Part shown: piece by piece, positions 16,461-24,284 of the stretch
Layout: the number at the start of each line of letters is the position of its first letter
Position numbering within the stretch: the stretch's first letter is position 1
Origin: Mycolicibacterium bacteremicum
GTDB lineage: Bacteria > Actinomycetota > Actinomycetes > Mycobacteriales > Mycobacteriaceae
Assembly: GCF_943913955.1 (NCBI RefSeq)
Contig: NZ_CALUAE010000010.1
Span: forward strand, 1 to 64,000
DNA: 64,000 bases
Direction of reading: 5' to 3'
Position numbers and translations under genes: made by a program
The notes under the pieces: generated by a model
What the model saw: the letters and a program-made list of their open reading frames with translations, nothing else
What the model was told of the DNA's origin: nothing
The model's database searches: none

Positions 16461-17282
16461 ATGACCGCAACAGTCGAAACCCCCAGCAACGCAGCCTCGG
16501 ACGGTAAGAAGGTGCCGCTGGTCGAACTGCGCAACGTCGGCAAGTCCTACGGCAACATCACCGCGCTGAAGGACATCAGTCTGCGGGTGCATGCCGGCGA
16601 GGTGACCGGCATCCTCGGTGACAATGGCGCGGGGAAGTCCACGCTCATCAAGATCATCGCGGGCCTGCACCAGCAGACCGACGGTGACCTGCTGGTCGAC
16701 GGTGAGTCGACGAAGTTCTCCTCACCCGCCGACGCGCTGGACAAGGGCATCGCGACCGTCTATCAGAACCTGGCCGTCGTCCCGTTGATGCCGGTGTGGC
16801 GCAACTTCTTCCTGGGCCAGGAGGTCCGCAAGAAGTCGTTCCCATGGTCGCTGGACGCCAACGCGATGCGGGCCACCACCCTGGCCGAGCTGTCGAAGAT
16901 GGGCATCGAACTACCCGATGTCGACGCGCCGATCGGCTCGCTGTCCGGCGGTCAGCGCCAGTGCGTCGCGATCGCGCGGGCGGTCTTCTTCGGTGCGCGG
17001 GTGCTGATCCTGGATGAGCCGACCGCGGCGCTGGGCGTCAAGCAGTCCGGTGTGGTGCTCAAATACATCACCGCGGCCAAGGAGGCGGGGTTCGGCGTCG
17101 TGTTCATCACGCACAACCCGCACCATGCCCACATGGTCGGTGACCATTTCGTGCTGCTCAACCGCGGACGGCAGAAGCTGGACTGCACCTACGACGAGAT
17201 CACGCTCGAGCACCTGACCCAGCAGATGGCGGGCGGCGACGAGCTCGAGGCGTTGAGCCACGAGCTGCGCGGTAGCAACTAA
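16461..17282 (+). CDS. Sugar ABC transporter ATP-binding protein, single ABC domain
   Basis: 273 residues. Walker A GDNGAGKST (about residues 53-61), Q-loop YQNLAV, signature LSGGQRQ, Walker B VLILDEPTAALG and H-loop ITHNP are all intact. RbsA/MglA-type partners of CUT2 permeases normally carry two ABC domains (about 500 residues). This protein has one, so two copies are expected per transporter. It ends the binding protein-permease-ATPase operon and is followed by a hairpin at 17296-17334. Confidence 0.9.
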   Translation: MTATVETPSNAASDGKKVPLVELRNVGKSYGNITALKDISLRVHAGEVTGILGDNGAGKSTLIKIIAGLHQQTDGDLLVDGESTKFSSPADALDKGIATVYQNLAVVPLMPVWRNFFLGQEVRKKSFPWSLDANAMRATTLAELSKMGIELPDVDAPIGSLSGGQRQCVAIARAVFFGARVLILDEPTAALGVKQSGVVLKYITAAKEAGFGVVFITHNPHHAHMVGDHFVLLNRGRQKLDCTYDEITLEHLTQQMAGGDELEALSHELRGSN

Positions 17283-17295
17283 TTCCGCTCTTCCT

Positions 17296-17334
17296 CGGCG
17301 CGGTTTCGTCCGGACACCGGACGGGACCGCGCCG
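17296..17334 (+). terminator. Hairpin after the ABC transporter operon
   Basis: A 17-bp stem with two G-U pairs (17296-17312 and 17318-17334) and a 5-nt loop lies 13 nt after the ATPase stop. There is no T-tract, so it may only partly terminate, or it may protect the 3' end while allowing some readthrough into the isomerase gene at 17391. Confidence 0.55.
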
Positions 17335-17390
17335 ATGTCGTGTGTCAGCTCGGTCGTTGACACGAAAACTGTTTCAGCACAGGGAGAAAC

Positions 17391-18422
17391 ATGAAACTCG
17401 GCCTCTACAATGCCATCCTGCACGACCGCAGTCTGGCGGACGCGATCGCAGTGATCGCCGATCTCGGCCTCACCGGTATCGAACTCAACACCGGTGGCTT
17501 CCTGCCGCCGGTGCATCTGCCCACCCTGGACGACATCCTGGTCAGCGACACCGCGCGCGACGACTTCCTGGGACAGTTCGAAGGCACCGGTGTGGCGATC
17601 GCCGGCCTGAACTGTAACGGCAACCCGCTGCATCCCAATCCGCAGATCGGGGACAAGCACGCCGAGGACGTTCGCCGATCGATCCGGCTGGCCGAACGGC
17701 TCGGACAGCACCGGGTGGTCACGATGTCGGGACTCCCAGGGGGTGAGCCGGGCACGATTCGGCCCAACTGGGTGGTGAACGCCTGGAATTCGGCGGCGCT
17801 CGACGTGCTCGACTATCAGTGGGACATTGTGGCGGATTTCTGGCGCGAGACCGACCGGCTGGCCCGCGACCACGACGTCAAGGTCGCCTTGGAGTTGCAT
17901 CCGCAGAATGCTGTCTTCAACAGTGCCTCGGTGCATCACCTCATCGAGCTCACCGGTGCGACCAATGTCGGCGTGGAACTTGATGCGTCGCACCTGTTCT
18001 GGCAGCAGATGGATCCCGTCGCGGTGGTCCGGCACCTCGGCCAGCTTGTCTTCCACGCCGCGGCCAAGGATGTCCGGATCAATGCCGAGCACGCCGCCCT
18101 CAACGGCGTGCTGGACAACAGTTTCCGTCGTCTGGGCGCCGACGAGCCACGAACCAACCTCGGTGGGGACGAGTGGGCCAACGAATGGCCCAAGGACTCG
18201 GCATGGGATTTCGTCGCGCTCGGTAAGGGGCATGACACCGGATATTGGACGGAGTTCCTGCGCGCCCTGCATGACGTCGACCCGGACATGATGGTCAACA
18301 TCGAGCACGAGGACGTCGAGCTCGGCCGCATCGAGGGCATCGCGGTCGCGGCCGAGGTGCTGAAGGCCGCCGACGCCAATCTGCAGGAGTCGCTGGCAGC
18401 CGGCGCCGCGCACACCGTGTAA
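17391..18422 (+). CDS. Sugar phosphate isomerase/epimerase, TIM barrel, unassigned substrate
   Basis: 343 residues of the xylose-isomerase-like fold. Visible elements are MKLGLYNAILHDRSL, LGLTGIELNTGGFLPP, VALELHPQNAVFN (metal-ligand Glu), GVELDASHLFWQQMDP (Asp/His), VFHAAAKDVRIN and VNIEHEDVELGR (C-terminal Glu). It is longer than IolE/IolH because of an insertion around residues 240-270. The start ATG has GGGAGA 6 nt upstream. It follows the ABC transporter on the same strand after a 108-nt gap with a hairpin, and probably acts on the imported compound. No specific reaction can be assigned. Confidence 0.78.
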   Translation: MKLGLYNAILHDRSLADAIAVIADLGLTGIELNTGGFLPPVHLPTLDDILVSDTARDDFLGQFEGTGVAIAGLNCNGNPLHPNPQIGDKHAEDVRRSIRLAERLGQHRVVTMSGLPGGEPGTIRPNWVVNAWNSAALDVLDYQWDIVADFWRETDRLARDHDVKVALELHPQNAVFNSASVHHLIELTGATNVGVELDASHLFWQQMDPVAVVRHLGQLVFHAAAKDVRINAEHAALNGVLDNSFRRLGADEPRTNLGGDEWANEWPKDSAWDFVALGKGHDTGYWTEFLRALHDVDPDMMVNIEHEDVELGRIEGIAVAAEVLKAADANLQESLAAGAAHTV

Positions 18423-18452
18423 CTCCGCGGGCACGCGGGTATACGAGCCGCC

Positions 18453-18926
18453 ATGACGACGACGACACTGAAGACAGAAGACGCCGGAAAGCAGGCCGTG
18501 AGCCGCAGTGTGCAGGTCACGGCACCGGTGGCGACACTGTTCGAGCAGATCGCCGACCCGCACCGCCATCACGATATCGACGGCTCGGGCACCGTCCGCA
18601 ATGTCGATGTCAAGGGTCCGCACCGGCTGTCCAAGGGTGACAAGTTCACCGTGGGTATGACCCAGTACGGGCTGCCCTACAAGATCACGTCGACGGCCAC
18701 CCGGGTCGAAGAGAACGAGATCGTCGAGTGGCAGCATCCGCTGGGGCACAAATGGCGTTGGGAATTTGCCGAGGTGAGCCCGGGCATCACCAAGGTCACC
18801 GAGACCTTCGACTACTCGTCGGCCAAGGTGCCGTTCGTGATCGAGCTGCTCGGCATGCAGAAGAAGAATGCCGAGGGCATCGAGTCGACCCTGACCGGCC
18901 TGGCCGACCGGTACCTCACGCACTGA
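18453..18926 (+). CDS. SRPBCC-family protein (polyketide cyclase/START-like)
   Basis: 157 residues. The pattern SRSVQVTAPVATLFEQIADPHRHHDIDGSG followed by alternating strands (YKITSTATRVEENEIVEWQHP, KWRWEFAEVSPGITKVTETFDYS) is that of the helix-grip SRPBCC fold common in mycobacteria. Such proteins bind hydrophobic ligands in a cavity; no catalytic residues can be named. The start ATG has no ribosome site but TATACG lies about 7 nt upstream. It is convergent with the dehydrogenase at 18940, with only 13 bp between stops. A role in the inositol region is not apparent. Confidence 0.75.
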   Translation: MTTTTLKTEDAGKQAVSRSVQVTAPVATLFEQIADPHRHHDIDGSGTVRNVDVKGPHRLSKGDKFTVGMTQYGLPYKITSTATRVEENEIVEWQHPLGHKWRWEFAEVSPGITKVTETFDYSSAKVPFVIELLGMQKKNAEGIESTLTGLADRYLTH

Positions 18927-18939
18927 GGCGGCGCGGCCG

Positions 18940-19911
18940 CTACCGCGGCTGCAGACCGGCCGCCCGGTACGCGGCGTCCACCAACGCCATGTTGGCCACC
19001 GCGTCATCCACGCCGAACGGCAGTGGAGCGCCGTGCTCGACGTGTGCGGCGAACGCTTCCAGCTGATGGCTGTAGGACGCTCGGGTGCCATGATGCTCGA
19101 CAGTCGAACCGGCCGGGGTGGTGACGGTCAGCCGGTCATCGCCGGCCGGGTGGATGAAGTCGTGCACAAACGCCTCACCGGTGCTGCCGGTAATCCGCAG
19201 GGTGAACGAATAATCTTCGGCCACCATCGAATTGATCGAGATCCCGGTGGCGCCGCCGGGGAACTCGATGTCGATGTCGCAGCGCGCATCCACCCCCGGC
19301 GACCGCAGTTCGGCGCGTGCGCCCGTGATCCTCGGATCGCCGAGCACGCGACGACCCAGTGACCGCATGATGTGCAGGCCGTAGCAACCCAGATCCATCA
19401 CCGCACCGCCGGCCATGTCCAACGACCACCGTGGGTCCTGGGGAGCGGGCTCCGGCATCGCCATCGCGACCTCGACCTGCCGGACCTCGCCGAGCGAGCC
19501 ATCCGCGGCCAGTTCGAATGCCCTTCTGGTCACCGGGTGGAAGTAGTAGTGGAAGGCCTCCAGCACGGTCACGCCGGCCTCGGTGGCGGCCCGGGCCACC
19601 CGGATGGCCTCGGAATGATTACGGGCAGAGGGCTTCTCACTGAGCACCGGCTTGCCCGCGGCGATCGCCGCGAGATTCCACGGCGCGTGCAGGGAGTTGG
19701 CCAACGGGTTGTAGATGACCTCGACGTCGGGGTGGTCGATGACGTCCTGATAGGTGTCCAGGACGCGTTCCACGCCGTACTTCTCGGCGAAGGTCGCGGC
19801 GCGACCACGGTCGCGGGCCGCCACGGCCACCAGCCGGTGTCCGAGTTCGGCGGCGGGACCGACGATGGCGTCCTCGGCGATCCGGGACGCGCCGAGGACG
19901 CCGATTCTCAT
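18940..19911 (-). CDS. Gfo/Idh/MocA-family oxidoreductase
   Basis: 323 residues. The N-terminal nucleotide-binding stretch is IGVLGASRIA. Position 2 of the usual EKP motif is kept in LSEKPSA, and GGAVMDLGCYGLHIMRSLG resembles the dihydrodiol dehydrogenase/1,5-anhydrofructose reductase branch rather than the HDFD inositol dehydrogenase branch. It is the last gene of a three-gene leftward operon; its ATG overlaps the IolE-like stop (ATGA at 19911-19908). The substrate is unknown. It could reduce or oxidise a modified cyclitol or sugar handled by the two preceding enzymes. Confidence 0.78.
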   Translation of the reverse strand: MRIGVLGASRIAEDAIVGPAAELGHRLVAVAARDRGRAATFAEKYGVERVLDTYQDVIDHPDVEVIYNPLANSLHAPWNLAAIAAGKPVLSEKPSARNHSEAIRVARAATEAGVTVLEAFHYYFHPVTRRAFELAADGSLGEVRQVEVAMAMPEPAPQDPRWSLDMAGGAVMDLGCYGLHIMRSLGRRVLGDPRITGARAELRSPGVDARCDIDIEFPGGATGISINSMVAEDYSFTLRITGSTGEAFVHDFIHPAGDDRLTVTTPAGSTVEHHGTRASYSHQLEAFAAHVEHGAPLPFGVDDAVANMALVDAAYRAAGLQPR

Positions 19912-20783
19912 CCGGCGACGCTGTTCAGGAATGCCACGCTGGTGCGCACGTCGGCGACCGGGCCGTCGCCCACCGGTGTGCCGTCCAGAATGGTGTCCTG
20001 TTCCATCACGAACCAGCCGTCGAACCCGTTGTCCCGCAACACCGAGACGATTCCGGCGATATCGATGTCACCGGTACCCAGCGGCGTGTACATGCCGGCC
20101 TTGACGGCCTCGGTGTAGCTGAGCTCACCGGCCTGCACCTTGGCGGCGAGTGCGGCATCGACATCCTTGAGATGCGTGTGCGCGATGCGCTGAGGGACGG
20201 CCTTGGCCAGTTCCAGCGGATCGGTGCCGCCGATGAGCAGGTGCCCGGTGTCCAGGCACAATGAAATCGACGACCCGGCCAGCACCCGGTCCACCTCCGC
20301 GCGGGTCTCCACGGTGGTGCCGACATGCGGGTGCAACACGGCCAGCAATCCGCGGTCGGCGACGATGGCGGCCAGCCGGTCCAGGTTGGTCAGCAGGGTG
20401 TCCCATTGCGATTCGTCCAGCACCGGCCGCGAGTCGTAACCCTCGGAGCCGGTGGCGGCGGCCAGCACGACCACACCGGCGCCCCCGGCGACCAACGAAT
20501 CGAGCGGCCCGGCAAGGTCGTCGGCCGGGTCGTGATCGGGTTTGTGCAGCACCACCGGAACGAAGCCGCCCACACAGGCGAGCCGGTGGCGCGCCAGCAC
20601 CGACTTCAGTTCATCGGTGTCGGTGGGCAGGAAGCCCTCCGGTCCGAGTTCGGTGGCGGTCAGCCCGACACCGCGCATCTCCGTGAGGACCTGTTCGGGT
20701 TCGAGCTGGAAGCCCCAGCCGGGAACCTCGCAGACGCCCCAGGAGATGGGCGCTCCGGCGATCTTCATGGTGTCGGCGCTCAT
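19908..20783 (-). CDS. Second IolE-like inosose dehydratase/isomerase
   Basis: 291 residues, starting at ATG 20783, which overlaps the previous stop as ATGA and has AAGGGGAGC upstream. The N-terminus KIAGAPISWGVCEVPGWG is the typical IolE/MocC opening. ATELGPEGFLPTD, SLCLDTGHLLIGGTDPLEL, HTHLKDVD and WFVMEQD give the barrel metal site. It is clearly related to the iolE product at 2055-2975 (shared LCLDTGH, LHLK/HLKDVD and VEQD/MEQD positions). It probably dehydrates or isomerises a keto-inositol formed by the dehydrogenase encoded upstream, perhaps a different stereoisomer; that assignment is inferred. Confidence 0.78.
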   Translation of the reverse strand: MSADTMKIAGAPISWGVCEVPGWGFQLEPEQVLTEMRGVGLTATELGPEGFLPTDTDELKSVLARHRLACVGGFVPVVLHKPDHDPADDLAGPLDSLVAGGAGVVVLAAATGSEGYDSRPVLDESQWDTLLTNLDRLAAIVADRGLLAVLHPHVGTTVETRAEVDRVLAGSSISLCLDTGHLLIGGTDPLELAKAVPQRIAHTHLKDVDAALAAKVQAGELSYTEAVKAGMYTPLGTGDIDIAGIVSVLRDNGFDGWFVMEQDTILDGTPVGDGPVADVRTSVAFLNSVAG

Positions 20784-21787
20784 GCTCCCCTTACCTCCTC
20801 GATGCGTACCGGGGCACCCCGGCGCAGGGATTCGGTGGCGGCCTCGGCCAGCCACGCCACCTCGACGGCGTCGGCGACGGTCGCGCCGCGGACCGGGCCA
20901 CCCTTGGCGACCTCGACGAAACCGGCCAGTTCGGTGCGGAACGCCTCGGTGAACCGGTCCATGAAGAAGTTGTGCGCCGGACCGGTGGGGAACTCGTTGG
21001 CCGGGTCGACGTTCTTCAGCGGTGCACCCTGATCCCAGCCGGCGGCGACCGAATCGTCGAAGCCGTGGACCTCGAGGCGGCAGTCGTACCCGCGGGCGTT
21101 GTAGCGGGCGTTGGAGATGACGCCGAGCGCGCCTCCGTCGAACCGGACCACCACCGCGGCGGTGTCGACATCGCCGTACTCGGTGAACAGCGGGTCACCC
21201 TGCACCGTGCCGTTGGCGTAGACCTCGACGGCTTGCTGACCGGTGATCCAGCAGACGATGTCGAAATCGTGGACGGCGCAGTCCCGGAAGATGCCGCCCG
21301 AGCCCTTGATGTAGTCCATCGGTGGGGGAGCGGGATCCATGGTCGTGCTGCGCACCGTGTGCAGGATGCCGAGGCTGCCACTGTCGACGGCGGCCTTGGC
21401 CGCGGCGAAGGCGGCGTCGAACCGGCGCTGATAACCGACCTGCACCGGGACGCCGGAGCGCGCGATGAGGTCGGCGACCCGCACGCTCTCGGCGGCGGTC
21501 GAGGCGATCGGCTTCTCGCAGAAGGTGGGGATCCCGCGGTCGACCGCGGCCAGCGTGAGTTCCGCGTGCGCCGGGGTCGCCGCGGCCACCACGACACCGT
21601 CGATGCCGGCGGCCAGCAGTTCCTCGACGGACCCGACGGCCGTGGCGCCGTGCTTGGCGGCCACCGCGGCCGTCACATCTGGGCGTTCGTCGGTGATCAC
21701 CAACCCGTCGATACCGTCAAGTCCAGCAAGGGTTTCGGTGTGGAATGCGCCGATGCGGCCCAATCCGATCACGCCGATGGTGGTCAT
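20780..21787 (-). CDS. Gfo/Idh/MocA dehydrogenase, inositol dehydrogenase type
   Basis: 335 residues. The Rossmann motif GVIGLGRIGAFH (5-16), FCEKPIAS, GYQRRFD, the catalytic segment CAVHDFDIVCWITG and KNVDPANEFPTGPAHNFFMDRF are those of actinobacterial IolG-type inositol dehydrogenases. It is the first gene of a leftward operon with an IolE-like and another Gfo/Idh gene, all joined by ATGA overlaps. The pairing dehydrogenase plus dehydratase repeats the first two steps of inositol breakdown, suggesting a pathway for another inositol isomer or methyl-inositol. It is divergent from a LacI-type regulator. Confidence 0.82.
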   Translation of the reverse strand: MTTIGVIGLGRIGAFHTETLAGLDGIDGLVITDERPDVTAAVAAKHGATAVGSVEELLAAGIDGVVVAAATPAHAELTLAAVDRGIPTFCEKPIASTAAESVRVADLIARSGVPVQVGYQRRFDAAFAAAKAAVDSGSLGILHTVRSTTMDPAPPPMDYIKGSGGIFRDCAVHDFDIVCWITGQQAVEVYANGTVQGDPLFTEYGDVDTAAVVVRFDGGALGVISNARYNARGYDCRLEVHGFDDSVAAGWDQGAPLKNVDPANEFPTGPAHNFFMDRFTEAFRTELAGFVEVAKGGPVRGATVADAVEVAWLAEAATESLRRGAPVRIEEVRGA

Positions 21788-21867
21788 GGGTTGCTCCGTT
21801 CGTACTGTGCGCCATGGGTGGACACGACGGCTAGTCTTGCTGTGATGCCGAGCGCAATCAACAGCAG

Positions 21868-21888
21868 AAAACCATCAAAAAACCATCA
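21868..21888. promoter_or_regulatory. Tandem AAAACCATCA direct repeats in a divergent promoter
   Basis: Two exact copies of AAAACCATCA (21868-21877 and 21879-21888) are spaced 11 bp, one helical turn, between the leftward dehydrogenase operon and the LacI-type gene. On the minus strand a TTGATT box lies between them and the operon start. Direct repeats at this phasing often bind a regulator, but no factor can be named. Confidence 0.4.
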
Positions 21889-21907
21889 CAGATCGTCACC
21901 GACCCAT

Positions 21908-21968
21908 CGCGAGCAGACGCGTATGCCCCCCGGAATCGCCGCACCGGGGGTACTCGCGTCTGCTCGCG
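21908..21968. repeat. Hairpin repeat (GAGCAGACGCG family)
   Basis: Perfect 14-bp arms CGCGAGCAGACGCG (21908-21921) and their complement (21955-21968) enclose a second GC-rich inverted repeat. The arm shares GAnCAGACGCGTATGCCCC-type sequence with the terminator-like hairpin at 11234-11289. Unlike that copy it lies in a divergent promoter region, 29 bp before a start codon. Confidence 0.7.
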
Positions 21969-21996
21969 GGAGAGACGTACGGGAGAGCGAACGCCC

Positions 21997-22998
<1,002 letters not shown>

Positions 22999-23125
22999 CG
23001 ATCGGCACAGCTCGGCGCCGGCTGCGGAATCGCTGAAAGCGGGCCGGGCGGACTACCATTTCACCGCTCGGCCACGTGAACATGTGCCGACGACAGGACA
23101 AACCACAAGCAGGGGAATTCGACTG

Positions 23126-23971
23126 ATGGCGCCAGAGCTGGTCCCAGGCGTGACGGTGCTGGGCAACCTGGCCATCGACGTCATCAACGGCGCGGCGCCC
23201 AGCCCCGGCGGCTGCGCCTCCTTTGCGGGCGTCGCGCTGGAATCGGCGCCGGGCAGCACACATATCGCCGCGATGGGCGAGGAGCAGCACCACGAGCTCT
23301 TCGAGCCGGTGCTGGAGCGGTTCGGGTCCCTGGTGCGGCTGCTGCCGTCGGACCGCACCAGTGGTTTCAGCCTGGACTACGACGACACCGACCACCGGCA
23401 CATGGGCGTCTCGTCGATCGGACCGGTGTGGCGACCGGCCGATATCGACACCGATGACCCGCGCACCAGCTGGATCCATCTGGCCCCGCTGCTGCGCACG
23501 GACTTCCCGGCCGACACCTTGGCCCACCTGGCCGCCCGCGGCCACCGCATCGCCTACGACGGTCAGGGCCTGGTGCGCGCCGACCAGATCGGCCCGCTGG
23601 TGCTGGACCGTAACTTCTCGCCCGAGCTGCTGCGTCACCTCAGCGTGCTCAAGCTCGCCGAGGACGAAGCCGTCATCGTCGCCGATGGTGCCTTCGATCT
23701 GGACACCGCCGCCTGGCTGGGGGTCCCGGAGATCCTGGTGACCTACGGCTCGGAGGGGTGCGACATCTACCGGGACGGGTCGGTGGTGCGCGTGCCGGCC
23801 GCCTGGCGGGTGATGGATGTGCAGACCACCGGCGCCGGGGACATGTTCACCGCCAGCTACGTGGCCCACCGCGCGATGGGTGCCGAACCCCGCCGAGCGG
23901 TCGAGATCGCCAGTGAACTGGTGGCCCGCGAACTACAGAAGCGCGTCGAGGTCCCGTCAACGCAGGCGTGA
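23126..23971 (+). CDS. PfkB-family carbohydrate kinase
   Basis: 281 residues, starting at ATG 23126 with AGGGGAA upstream. It opens with GVTVLGNLAIDVINGAAPSPGG (PfkB motif 1 region) and ends with the catalytic motif DVQTTGAGDMFTASYVAHRA (Asp in GAGD). It is shorter than ribokinase and lacks its lid strands, as do some inositol, nucleoside and ADP-dependent sugar kinases. With IolE-like, Gfo/Idh and LacI neighbours it could phosphorylate an inositol or derived sugar; only the kinase family is certain. A palindrome at 23983 follows directly. Confidence 0.78.
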   Translation: MAPELVPGVTVLGNLAIDVINGAAPSPGGCASFAGVALESAPGSTHIAAMGEEQHHELFEPVLERFGSLVRLLPSDRTSGFSLDYDDTDHRHMGVSSIGPVWRPADIDTDDPRTSWIHLAPLLRTDFPADTLAHLAARGHRIAYDGQGLVRADQIGPLVLDRNFSPELLRHLSVLKLAEDEAVIVADGAFDLDTAAWLGVPEILVTYGSEGCDIYRDGSVVRVPAAWRVMDVQTTGAGDMFTASYVAHRAMGAEPRRAVEIASELVARELQKRVEVPSTQA

Positions 23972-23982
23972 CGCCCGACCGG

Positions 23983-24000
23983 ACTTGACAGGTGTCAAGT
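23983..24000. promoter_or_regulatory. 18-bp palindrome ACTTGACAGGTGTCAAGT
   Basis: Perfect 8-bp arms are separated by GG, directly after the kinase gene. It is too short and lacks a T-tract for a convincing terminator, so an operator is more likely. The nearest target promoter is that of korA. Confidence 0.4.
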
Positions 24001-24051
24001 TCGCAGGCCATGCTGCTTGCCGACAGCTACTGCACGGTAACCGGATCCTTA

Positions 24052-24066
24052 GAGAATGACATTCTC
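24052..24066. promoter_or_regulatory. GAGAATG-A-CATTCTC inverted repeat
   Basis: Perfect 7-bp arms around one base lie 219 bp upstream of the korA start codon. The shape suits a TetR- or MarR-type dimer. This is the best regulatory candidate for korAB visible here. Confidence 0.45.
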
Positions 24067-24284
24067 CAAAAGTGACGAAAACCACATGTTCGTGTCATAG
24101 GCCCCCGGCTTCACGCGACTGAACTGGGCGTTTTCTCCGACGCAACCCGCGTGTCGGCGACTCGCCCAACGATGGACACCCTAAGAGAAGTGCCATACTG
24201 GTTACTCGCAGTGACACCAAAAGTTTTTGACGTAACGCCCGCCTGGCCATGCGCCACCGGCCGGGGCGTGAAAGGCAGGAAGTC

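Larger units (their letters stand above)
23972..24284. other. Non-coding region before korA with two palindromes
   Basis: This 313-bp gap holds no convincing gene and is less GC-rich than its flanks. It contains the 18-bp palindrome ACTTGACAGGTGTCAAGT (23983-24000), 12 bp after the PfkB stop, and the inverted repeat GAGAATG-A-CATTCTC (24052-24066). A CATACT box at 24194-24199 may be the korA -10, giving a leader of roughly 80 nt. The second palindrome has the form of a TetR-type operator; no factor is identified. Confidence 0.6.

Noticed and set aside
17342..17363. GTGTCA-10-TGACAC inverted repeat as another IolR operator
   Set aside because: The half-sites are too far apart compared with TGTC-2-GACA, and there is no matching -35 arrangement.
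16911..19091. Long minus-strand frame across the ABC ATPase, isomerase and SRPBCC genes
   Set aside because: It is a reading-frame shadow of three genes with clear family motifs on the plus strand.
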